Positions 51,843-59,487 of a stretch of DNA of 64,000 nucleotides are shown in pieces. This stretch comes from JBCBSZ01 sp039185015 (lineage in GTDB: Bacteria; Actinomycetota; Acidimicrobiia; Acidimicrobiales; Poriferisodalaceae), in assembly GCA_039185015.1 (NCBI GenBank), contig JBCDAU010000011.1, forward strand, positions 62,001 to 126,000, written 5' to 3'. Below the pieces are notes generated by a model. It was not told where the DNA came from. It was given only the letters and a program-made list of their open reading frames with translations, and searched no databases. Each line of letters starts with the position of its first letter. The first letter of the stretch is position 1. The translations under genes and the position numbers were made by a program.

Positions 51843-53000
51843 TCAATACGAGCGAGGGAGGCCCAACACGTGCTGCGCGATGAAGTTGAGCGTCATCTCC
51901 TGGCTCACCGGTGCGAGCCGCTGCAGTCGGGCCTCCCGCCAGTACCGCTCGACGTGGTACTCGGAGGCGTAGCCCATGCCGCCGTGGGTCTGAACGGCCC
52001 GGTCAGCGGCCGCGAAGGCCGCCTCGGCAGCGAGGTACTTGGCCGAGTTGGCCTCGGTGCCGCACTCGAGGCCCTGGTCGTACCGCCAGGCCGCCTCCAT
52101 GGTCTGCAACCACGCGGCGTGGAGCTGCACCCGAGCGTCGGCGAGTGGGTGGGCGATGGCCTGGTTCGCCCCGATCGGGCGACCGAACACCTCCCGCTCC
52201 GTGGCGTAGCTCGCCGCCCGGTCGAGGGCCACCTCGCCGATGCCGATGGCCTCGGCGGCGATCAGCACCCGCTCGGGGTTCAGGCCGTGGAGGATGTGGC
52301 GGAACCCCTGTCCCTCCTGCCCGACCAGTCGCCAGCCCTCGACCGGGAGATCGTCGTAGGCGACCTCGCAGGAGGCGACGGCGTTGCGGCCGACCTTGGG
52401 GATCGGGCGGATGTCGACGTGGTCGGGGTCGAGGTCGGCGAGGAAGAGGCTGAGCCCGTCGAAGCCCTGGTCCGCCTCACCGGTGCGGGCCAACAGCAGG
52501 ACGACCTCGGACTCGAGCGCCTTGGTCGTCCACACCTTGCGCCCGCGGATCCGCCAGCCGTCGCCGTCGCGATGGGCCCGGGTGCTGATGCGCGACGTGT
52601 CGGTCCCGGCGTCCGGCTCGGTCACGCCGAAGGCGACGTGCAGGTCCCCGACCGCTGCGCGCCGGAGGAACGTCTTCTTCAGCTGCTCGTTGCCGAACTT
52701 CACCACCGGGTTGAGCCCGAAGATGGTGAGATGGACGGCGGAACAGCCGTTCATGGCCGCGCCGCTCGCGGCGATGGTCCGCAGGATCACGGCCGCCTCG
52801 GTGATGCCCCTGCCACCGCCGCCGTACTCCTCGGGGATGGCGATGCCGGCCCAGCCGCCTTCGGCGAGGAGCTCGTAGAACTCCCACGGGAATCGGTGCT
52901 CGGCGTCGCACGCCGCCCAGTACTCGTCGTCGAAGCGATCGCAGATGGCCTGCACGGCCTCGGCGATGAGCTCGAGATCGGGGTCGGTTCCGAAGTCCAC
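51843..53000 (-). CDS. Acyl-CoA dehydrogenase
   Basis: 385 residues from a GTG at 53000; a longer frame upstream would run into the divergent peptidase gene. FGVTEPDAGTDTSRISTRAH, WRIRGRKVWTTKALESEVVL, and the C-terminal AVQTHGGMGYASEYHVERYWREARL with the catalytic-loop Gly residues. The sequence is of the short/branched-chain or citronellyl-CoA dehydrogenase-like type. Electrons go to ETF. It is preceded by a divergent M15 peptidase gene 55 bases away. Confidence 0.92.
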   Translation of the reverse strand: MDFGTDPDLELIAEAVQAICDRFDDEYWAACDAEHRFPWEFYELLAEGGWAGIAIPEEYGGGGRGITEAAVILRTIAASGAAMNGCSAVHLTIFGLNPVVKFGNEQLKKTFLRRAAVGDLHVAFGVTEPDAGTDTSRISTRAHRDGDGWRIRGRKVWTTKALESEVVLLLARTGEADQGFDGLSLFLADLDPDHVDIRPIPKVGRNAVASCEVAYDDLPVEGWRLVGQEGQGFRHILHGLNPERVLIAAEAIGIGEVALDRAASYATEREVFGRPIGANQAIAHPLADARVQLHAAWLQTMEAAWRYDQGLECGTEANSAKYLAAEAAFAAADRAVQTHGGMGYASEYHVERYWREARLQRLAPVSQEMTLNFIAQHVLGLPRSY

Positions 53001-53055
53001 GGCCGGACCGTAGCCCGAGGCCCTCCGGGGAGACGGGCCCACTAGCGTCCCGTCG

Positions 53056-53961
53056 GTGCGGGCGATCCTGGTTCTCGTGACCGCGGCGCTCTTGGCGGCG
53101 GCCTGCGGGACCTCCGGCGACGAGCGGACGACCGAGCTCGTCCCGGCCACCACCGGTCCACCCCCGACGACCGCAGCAGCGGTCGTCACAGCGCCGCCGA
53201 CGACCGCCGCGCCCACGACGACCGCAGCCCCGACGACCACGACCACCGAGCCGTCGCCCTTCGCCCGGCCCGAGTGGCTGGGCACCCGCTTGCTGCCGCT
53301 CCGCGACGACGGTCATGGCGAGGTGCAGCCGACGCCCACCGAGCTGTCCGACCGGCGCCTCGAGACGGTCTCGCTCCTCCCGCCGCCGCCGACCGACGAC
53401 TACGTGGCCACGATCGGCCCGGTGCCCGACGACGTGCTCGCTCGGTCGTCGTGGACCGAGGAGTGTCCGGTCACGCCGCAGGAGCTCGCCTACCTCACGA
53501 TCAGCCACTGGGGCTTCGATGGCGAGCACCACTCCGGCGAGCTGATCGTGAACGCCGGCGTCGCCGAGGACGTGGTCGACGTCTTCCGCCGCCTACACGA
53601 GGCGCGCTTCCCGATCGAGGGCACGTCGGTGGTGACCCTCGAGCAGGTCGACGACCACCCGACCGGCGACTGGAACGACACGACCGGCTTCGTGTGCCGA
53701 CCGGCCGTCGGGTCGAGCAACTGGTCACAGCACGCCTTCGGCCTGGCCGTCGACATCAACCCGTTCCACAACCCGTACCTCAAGGGCGACCTGGTCCTGC
53801 CCGAGCTGGCCTCGGACTACGTCGATCGTGAGCGGGTGCTGCCGGGGATGATCTTCGACGGCGACGTCGTCGTGCAGGCCTTCGCCGACATCGGCTGGGC
53901 CTGGGGCGGCAACTGGAGCTCGTTGAAGGACTGGATGCACTTCAGCGCCTCGGGGCGCTGA
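53056..53961 (+). CDS. Lipoprotein with M15 (D-Ala-D-Ala carboxypeptidase-type) domain
   Basis: 301 residues. Signal peptide MRAILVLVTAALLAAACGTSG with a lipobox Cys at residue 17, then a Thr/Pro-rich spacer (residues 25-70) and the catalytic domain. Zinc-site motif SQHAFGLAVDINPFHNPYL (SxHxxGxAxD) and the C-terminal KDWMHF, a modified WH motif, are those of VanY/M15 peptidases. It probably trims peptidoglycan peptides at the outer face of the membrane. The start is GTG. Divergent from an acyl-CoA dehydrogenase. Confidence 0.88.
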   Translation: MRAILVLVTAALLAAACGTSGDERTTELVPATTGPPPTTAAAVVTAPPTTAAPTTTAAPTTTTTEPSPFARPEWLGTRLLPLRDDGHGEVQPTPTELSDRRLETVSLLPPPPTDDYVATIGPVPDDVLARSSWTEECPVTPQELAYLTISHWGFDGEHHSGELIVNAGVAEDVVDVFRRLHEARFPIEGTSVVTLEQVDDHPTGDWNDTTGFVCRPAVGSSNWSQHAFGLAVDINPFHNPYLKGDLVLPELASDYVDRERVLPGMIFDGDVVVQAFADIGWAWGGNWSSLKDWMHFSASGR

Positions 53962-53986
53962 CCCCTCACCTGGTAAGCCGGAGGAT

Positions 53987-55186
53987 GTGAGCGACGCCGG
54001 CATCAGCGAGCTGCTTCGTCAGACCTCGCGGGCCATCCTCGCCGTCCGAGACGAGGCGTCGGCAGCCCGGCTCGCTCGACTGCTCGTCCGGCGCTGGCAC
54101 GAGGCCGACCAGGCGGACCGACTCGCCTACCTGCGGTTCCTCGCCACGGAGCTCGACCCGGAACCGGACGTCGTCCGAGCGGCAATGGTCCGGTACGACG
54201 CAGAGCCCACCGGCAGCACGGCGGCGGCACTCGCAGACGCCAGTGAGGCGCCGCGCCAGGAGCTCTTCCGCCGGCTCAACATCGCTCCCGGGGGCACGTC
54301 GACGATCGTCGCGATCCGCTCCGAGCTGCTCAGACGACGGGACGAGCTCGATGGCTTCGGCCCGATCGACCACGACCTCGCGCATCTCCTGCGCTCCTGG
54401 TTCAACCTCGGCTTCCTCCGCTTCGAGCAGCTGACGTGGGACTCGCCGACGTCGGTCCTGGAGAAGCTCATCGAGTACGAGGCGGTGCACGAGGTCCAGG
54501 GGTGGGACGATCTCCGCCGACGGCTGCAAGGCGACCGCCGCTGCTTCGCGCTCTTCCACCCTGCCCTGCCCGGGGAGCCGATCATCTTCGTCGCCGTCGC
54601 GCTCACGGTCGGGCTGGCCGCATCGGTCGAGGACCTGCTCGCCCCGAGCGAGGACCGGCCGGTCGACCCGGATGCCGACACGGCGATCTTCTACTCGATC
54701 ACCAACTGCCAGGAGGGCCTGCGGGGCATCAGCTTCGGCAGCTTCCTCCTCAAGCAGGTCATCGAGCAGCTGAGCGCTGAGCTCCCTCAGATCACCCGGT
54801 TCTCGACGCTCTCCCCGATCCCCGGGCTGCGTCGGTGGTTGCGGGACCACGATGAGCTCGCCGACGTGGCCGGACCAGAACCGGACGTGGTCGCGGTCGA
54901 GGCCCGCCGCGACGAGCTGGTCGCCGCAGCGGCGGACTACCTCACGAGCTGCGGCGACGACGGCCGTCCGCTCGACCCCGTTGGCCGCTTCCACCTCCGC
55001 AACGGCGCACGGGTCGAGCGCATCAACTGGATGGCGAACTCGACGGCGGTCGGACTCGATCGATCGCTGGGGATGATGGTCAACTACCTCTACGACCCGG
55101 CCGAGCTCGAGGCCAACCACGAGGCGCTCGTCAACGCGGCCACGATCGCCGCCTCCCCCGAGGTGCTCGCCCTCCGGAACCGTTGA
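53987..55186 (+). CDS. Malonyl-CoA decarboxylase
   Basis: 399 residues. Blocks of the family in order: GDRRCFALFHPALPGEPIIF, ITNCQEGLRGISFGSFLLKQ, RFSTLSPIPGLRRWL, RFHLRNGARVERINWMANS with the catalytic His336, and SLGMMVNYLYDP. It converts malonyl-CoA to acetyl-CoA, limiting malonyl-CoA and opening malonate use. No malonyl-CoA synthetase is adjacent. The next gene, ilvD, starts 34 bases later. Confidence 0.9.
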   Translation: MSDAGISELLRQTSRAILAVRDEASAARLARLLVRRWHEADQADRLAYLRFLATELDPEPDVVRAAMVRYDAEPTGSTAAALADASEAPRQELFRRLNIAPGGTSTIVAIRSELLRRRDELDGFGPIDHDLAHLLRSWFNLGFLRFEQLTWDSPTSVLEKLIEYEAVHEVQGWDDLRRRLQGDRRCFALFHPALPGEPIIFVAVALTVGLAASVEDLLAPSEDRPVDPDADTAIFYSITNCQEGLRGISFGSFLLKQVIEQLSAELPQITRFSTLSPIPGLRRWLRDHDELADVAGPEPDVVAVEARRDELVAAAADYLTSCGDDGRPLDPVGRFHLRNGARVERINWMANSTAVGLDRSLGMMVNYLYDPAELEANHEALVNAATIAASPEVLALRNR

Positions 55187-55220
55187 GCGTACGCGTCTCC
55201 GCACCGGCCAGACTGGTCCG

Positions 55221-56909
55221 ATGGCCGACCTGAACCGCTACTCCTCGCGCATCACGCAGCCCCCGAGCCAGGGCGCCTCGCAGGCGATGCTCTTCGCCAC
55301 GGGCCTCTCGAAGCAGGACCTCGACAAGCCCCAGGTGGGCATCGCCGCCTGCTGGTTCGAGGGCAATCCCTGCAACATGCACCTCGCCGACCTCGGCGAC
55401 GAGGTGAAGACCGGTGTGACCGATGCCGGCATGGTCGGCATGCGCTTCGACACGATCGGCGTGTCCGACGGCATCTCCATGGGTACCGACGGCATGTCGT
55501 TCTCGCTGCAGAGCCGCGACCTCATCGCCGACTCGATCGAGACCGTCATGGGCGCCCAGTGGTACGACGCGCTCGTCGCCATCCCCGGGTGCGACAAGAA
55601 CATGCCCGGCTGCGTCATCGCCATGGGCCGGCTCGACCGTCCGTCGATCATGGTCTACGGCGGCACGATTCGGCCGGGGTGCGCCACGATCGGCGGCGAG
55701 GAGCAGCAGCTCGACATCGTCTCCGCCTTCCAGAGCTACGGCCAGAAGCTCGCCGGCGCGATCACCGAGGAGGAGCGTCAGCGCATCGTGGATCACGCCT
55801 GCCCCGGCGCGGGCGCCTGTGGCGGCATGTACACCGCCAACACGATGGCCTCGGCGATCGAGGCGATGGGTCTCTCGCTTCCCCATTCGTCCTCGATCCC
55901 GGCCGAGGATCCGGCGAAGGCCGAGGAGTGCGTCCGCGCCGGCCACGCCGTGCTGACGCTGCTCGAGCAGGACCTCACCCCTCGACGGATCGTGACCCGT
56001 GCCTCGTTGGAGAACGCGATGGTCGTCGTGACCGCGCTGGGCGGGTCGACCAACGCCGTCCTCCACCTCATCGCGATGGCCCGTGCGTTCGGACTCGAGC
56101 TCACGATCGACGACTGGATGGCCACCAGCGACCGAGTTCCGCTGCTCGCGGACCTCAAGCCGTCAGGCGCCTACGTGATGGAGCAGCTCCACGAGGTCGG
56201 CGGCGTGCCCGGCGTCATGAAGTACCTCCTCGCCGAGGGCTACCTCGACGGCGACCAGCTCACCGTCACCGGCCGCACCCTCGGTGAGAACCTCGAGGAC
56301 GCCGACGGCCTCGCCGACACCCAGACGATCGTCGCCACGCTCGACCAGCCGCTCAAGGCCCGCGGCCACATCAGCATCTTGCGCGGCAACCTGGCCCCGG
56401 GGGGCGCGGTCGGCAAGATCACCGGCAAGCAGGGCCTCCGGTTCACCGGTCCCGCTCGGGTGTTCGACAGCGAGGAGGGCATGCTCGCCGGGCTCGAGCA
56501 GGGTCGCATCCAGTCAGGTGACGTGATCGTGATCCGCTACGAGGGTCCCAAGGGTGGTCCTGGCATGCCGGAGATGCTGACGCCCACGAGCGCGCTCGCC
56601 GGAGCCGGCTTCCTCGACGACGTCGCCCTGATCACCGATGGCCGCTTCTCCGGCGGCAGCCACGGCTTCATCATCGGCCACGTCGTGCCCGAGGCCCAGG
56701 AGGGTGGCCCGATCGGCCTCGTCCGGGATGGCGACCTGATCACGATCGACGACGACGACCACGAGATCAGCATCGCCCTCAGCGACGACGAGCTCGCAGC
56801 CCGTCGAGCCGAGTGGGAGGCCCCTCCCTTCAAGGCCACCAGCGGGACGCTGTGGAAGTACATCAAGCTGGTCGAGGACGCGAGCAACGGCTGCGTCACG
56901 GACGGCTGA
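55221..56909 (+). CDS. ilvD: Dihydroxy-acid dehydratase
   Basis: 562 residues. AACWFEGNPCNMHLADLGD, AIPGCDKNMPGCVIAMGRL and GACGGMYTANTMASAIEAMG contain the Cys residues of the iron-sulphur cluster, and the C-terminal DGRFSGGSHGFIIGHVVPEA is typical. It makes the 2-oxo acids that precede valine, leucine and isoleucine. The other ilv genes are not in the window. It is downstream of the malonyl-CoA decarboxylase, possibly by chance. Confidence 0.96.
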   Translation: MADLNRYSSRITQPPSQGASQAMLFATGLSKQDLDKPQVGIAACWFEGNPCNMHLADLGDEVKTGVTDAGMVGMRFDTIGVSDGISMGTDGMSFSLQSRDLIADSIETVMGAQWYDALVAIPGCDKNMPGCVIAMGRLDRPSIMVYGGTIRPGCATIGGEEQQLDIVSAFQSYGQKLAGAITEEERQRIVDHACPGAGACGGMYTANTMASAIEAMGLSLPHSSSIPAEDPAKAEECVRAGHAVLTLLEQDLTPRRIVTRASLENAMVVVTALGGSTNAVLHLIAMARAFGLELTIDDWMATSDRVPLLADLKPSGAYVMEQLHEVGGVPGVMKYLLAEGYLDGDQLTVTGRTLGENLEDADGLADTQTIVATLDQPLKARGHISILRGNLAPGGAVGKITGKQGLRFTGPARVFDSEEGMLAGLEQGRIQSGDVIVIRYEGPKGGPGMPEMLTPTSALAGAGFLDDVALITDGRFSGGSHGFIIGHVVPEAQEGGPIGLVRDGDLITIDDDDHEISIALSDDELAARRAEWEAPPFKATSGTLWKYIKLVEDASNGCVTDG

Positions 56910-57077
56910 CCGCCGACCACTCTGGCGAGCACGTTCACGTTCCGTTGACGTCGCTCGATCGAACCCTGAACAGGGTGCCCTGATCCCTCACACAACGCTC
57001 GCGGCCCGCGCGACCCCGGTCACGACCTCCGATCCATAGCGTCGGCCCCCACGCGGGACGACGAAGCAGGAGGACGA

Positions 57078-57869
57078 GTGCCCCGTCGAGTTCCGGCGCC
57101 CATCGACGACCACCAGCACGCCGACCTCGACGATCGGGGTGCGGCCCCGGAGCCCGAGTCGGCGGTGCACCTCGCTGCCAGTCGGACCGGACGGCGGGCC
57201 AGGGCCCGAGCCGCTGCCGAGCGGTCCCGTCGACTCGTGGTCGCGACCGCCGCGGGTCGGATGTTCGCCGGGGGTGCGTCCGTCGCCGCCACCGCCGGGT
57301 TGATCACGGTCTTCGCTGCGAACCGTCCACCCGAGACCGTGGTCGACGCCGTCGCCGCCGCACCGGAGCCGACCACCGCGCCCGCGCCGACGACGACCGG
57401 GAGCACCGTTCCGCCCACCACGTCCGCGCCAACGACCGCGGCCACCAGCTCCGCCCCGCTCGTCACGGAGCCCGCACCGACCGCCGCACCCGTCGGCGAT
57501 GACGGGATCCCGACCGACGCCACCCCGGACATCGCCTCGATCTGGACCGACACGCCCCCGACGACCGCGCCGCCGACGACCGCCGCACCCGCTCCGGCGG
57601 CCCGCCCGGCGCCGGCTCCCGCTGCGGCTCCGGCCACGACGGCGGTCCCGACCGCCGCACCGCCGGAGACGGCACCACCCGAGACCGCACCACCCGAGAC
57701 CGCACCACCCGAGACCGCACCACCCGAGACCGCACCACCCGAGACCGCACCACCCGAGACCGCACCACCCGAGACCGCACCACCGCAGACCGCACCACCG
57801 CAGACCGCACCACCGACGACCACAGCGCCGACGACGGCACCGCCGACCACGGTGAGCCGTGCGAGCTGA
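57078..57869 (+). CDS. Membrane-anchored Pro/Thr-rich repeat protein
   Basis: 263 residues from a GTG at 57078 with GGAGGA upstream. A charged, Arg-rich cytoplasmic part (RTGRRARARAAAERSRR) leads to one membrane segment at about 58-78 (AGGASVAATAGLITVFAAN). The rest is an outside low-complexity domain rich in Pro, Thr and Ala, ending in eight PPETA and two PPQTA repeats. No enzymatic domain or FMN-binding motif is visible. Its stop overlaps the start of the ApbE gene by 11 bases, so it belongs to the ApbE/ferric-reductase-like cluster, perhaps as wall-spanning scaffold. Confidence 0.78.
   Translation: MPRRVPAPIDDHQHADLDDRGAAPEPESAVHLAASRTGRRARARAAAERSRRLVVATAAGRMFAGGASVAATAGLITVFAANRPPETVVDAVAAAPEPTTAPAPTTTGSTVPPTTSAPTTAATSSAPLVTEPAPTAAPVGDDGIPTDATPDIASIWTDTPPTTAPPTTAAPAPAARPAPAPAAAPATTAVPTAAPPETAPPETAPPETAPPETAPPETAPPETAPPETAPPETAPPQTAPPQTAPPTTTAPTTAPPTTVSRAS
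57660..57809 (+). repeat. 15-bp tandem repeat array (10 units)
   Basis: Ten in-frame units of CCACCCGAGACCGCA type, encoding PPETA eight times and PPQTA twice. Units 2-8 are almost identical at the DNA level, so the array probably expanded recently by slippage or unequal exchange and may vary in length among strains. Confidence 0.9.
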
Positions 57870-58779
57870 GTCGTGCTTCCGTGCCATGGGCACCGACGTC
57901 CACGTCGTCGTCCACGGCTCGGAGGCGCAGGCCGCCGCAGCCGCCGCCCGACGGCGCATCGACGACCTGGAGGATCGCTGGAGCCGCTTCCGGCCGACGA
58001 GTGAGATCAGCCGACTCGCCCAGCGCTCCGGTGCGCCGTGTCTCGTCTCCGACGACACGTTCCTGCTGATCGAACGAGCCGTGGAGGCCTGGGGGGCGAC
58101 CGCCGGACGGTACGACCCGACGGTCGGCGCCGCGATGGTGCTCAACGGCTACGACCGTGACTTCGCTCGCCTCGCCCGCACCGACAGCCTCGACCTCCGG
58201 CCGGCCGGCCCCGCTGCGGCAGCACCGGGCTGCGATGACGTGGTGCTCGACGCGGAGCTCCGGCTGGTGATCATCCCCGAGGGGACCCTGCTCGACCCCG
58301 GCGGTGTCGCCAAAGGGCTGGCGGCGGACCTGCTGTCGTCGGAGCTGATCGCTGCCGGCGCCGATGGGGTCGCTGTGAACGTCGGTGGCGACCTCCGCGT
58401 CCGCGGTCTCGGTCCGGACGAGGGACGGTGGCCCATCAGCATCGAGGACCCGCTTCGGCCGGGTGAGGAGTTGCGACGCATCGCCGTGTACGACCGCGGT
58501 GTCGCGACCTCGAGCGTCCTGCGGCGCCGGTGGCGACACCTCGGCGTCGCCCGGCACCACGTGATCGACCCCCGCACCGGTCTCCCTGCCGCCACGGCAC
58601 TCGCCGGTGTCACCGTCATCGCGAACGACGCCTGGTGGGGTGAGGCGGTCGCGACCGAGATGCTCCTCGATCCCGACCCAGAGCACGCAGTGCAGGTCCG
58701 GGCCGACGTGTCGGCCATGGGAGTGCTCCACGACGGCACGGTCCTGATGTCCCCCGATCTGGAGTCGGCGTTCGCGTGA
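57859..58779 (+). CDS. apbE: FAD:protein FMN transferase (ApbE)
   Basis: 306 residues. The N-terminal CFRAMGTDVHVVVHG, the FAD region RWSRFRPTSEISRLAQRSG, LDPGGVAKGLAADLL, VNVGGDLRVRG and HHVIDPRTGLPA are typical of ApbE. No signal peptide is seen, although many ApbE proteins act outside the membrane. It attaches FMN to a Thr/Ser of a partner protein. The 5' end overlaps the previous gene by 11 bases, and its stop overlaps the next start (ATGA), so the three genes are one unit. Confidence 0.92.
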   Translation: MRAESCFRAMGTDVHVVVHGSEAQAAAAAARRRIDDLEDRWSRFRPTSEISRLAQRSGAPCLVSDDTFLLIERAVEAWGATAGRYDPTVGAAMVLNGYDRDFARLARTDSLDLRPAGPAAAAPGCDDVVLDAELRLVIIPEGTLLDPGGVAKGLAADLLSSELIAAGADGVAVNVGGDLRVRGLGPDEGRWPISIEDPLRPGEELRRIAVYDRGVATSSVLRRRWRHLGVARHHVIDPRTGLPAATALAGVTVIANDAWWGEAVATEMLLDPDPEHAVQVRADVSAMGVLHDGTVLMSPDLESAFA

Positions 58780-59477
58780 CGGTCGACGACCAGTTCTGGT
58801 GGTTCCTCGCCCGGTCGAGCGGGATCGTGGCGTGGGCGTTGCTGACGCTGGGTGTGCTCTGCGGGGTCCTGCTCGCCGCCCGAGCCCTGTCAGGCCGCCC
58901 GACCCGCCGTTGGCTCCTCGACATGCACCGGTTCCTCGGCGGGCTCGGCGTCACCTTCACCGTCGTCCATCTCAGCGCGCTGGTCGCCGACAACTACGTC
59001 CACTTCGATCTGGCCGACCTGCTGATCCCGATGGCGTCGGAGTGGCGCCCGGTCCCGGTGACCTACGGCGTCGTGGCGTTCTGGTTGTTGATCGCCGTGC
59101 ACCTGTCGTCGCTGGCGATGCGGCGGCTCCCGAGGCGAGCGTGGCGGACGATCCACGTCGGGAGCTACGTGTCGTTCGGCTTCGCCACCGCCCATGGCAT
59201 CACCGCGGGGACCGACCTCGGCAGCATCGAGGCACTCGCAGCGATCTGGGTCTGCGTCGGCCTGGTGGCGCTGTTCTTCCTCTGGCGCATCGTCGTCGGG
59301 ATCCGCAGCGGCCGACGGTCCCGTCGGCGCCGGGCCGCAGCCCGTCGGGCCCCGTCGGTCGCGACGGCACCGCCGGAGCCCACGCCCGAGCCGGCGATGG
59401 CGGGCCACGGCGCGCAGCCGGAGCTCGGCCTGGTCCTGCCACCGCGGCCGCAGCCACCGGGCGACCGGATCATCTGA
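58776..59477 (+). CDS. Ferric-reductase-like transmembrane haem protein
   Basis: 233 residues with five to six membrane helices: WFLARSSGIVAWALLTLGVL, a helix with His in LLDMHRFLGGLGVTFTVVHLSALVA, VFWLLIAVHLSSLAM and HVGSYVSFGFATAHGITAG. The His pairs are spaced as for two b-type haems of the ferric reductase-like fold (related to MsrQ and FRE). It would pass electrons across the membrane to an outside flavin protein. The C-terminus is basic then Pro-rich. It overlaps apbE by 4 bases. No FMN-binding partner is encoded next to it. Confidence 0.87.
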   Translation: MTVDDQFWWFLARSSGIVAWALLTLGVLCGVLLAARALSGRPTRRWLLDMHRFLGGLGVTFTVVHLSALVADNYVHFDLADLLIPMASEWRPVPVTYGVVAFWLLIAVHLSSLAMRRLPRRAWRTIHVGSYVSFGFATAHGITAGTDLGSIEALAAIWVCVGLVALFFLWRIVVGIRSGRRSRRRRAAARRAPSVATAPPEPTPEPAMAGHGAQPELGLVLPPRPQPPGDRII

Positions 59478-59487
59478 GGCGCTGCCG

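Noticed and set aside
56910..57077. tRNA or small RNA gene in the 168-base gap after ilvD
   Set aside because: No cloverleaf or T-loop consensus; only short inverted repeats CCCTG/CAGGG/CCCTG and promoter-like TTGACG are seen.
57660..57809. CRISPR-like array
   Set aside because: Units are contiguous 15-mers without spacers and encode an in-frame PPETA repeat.
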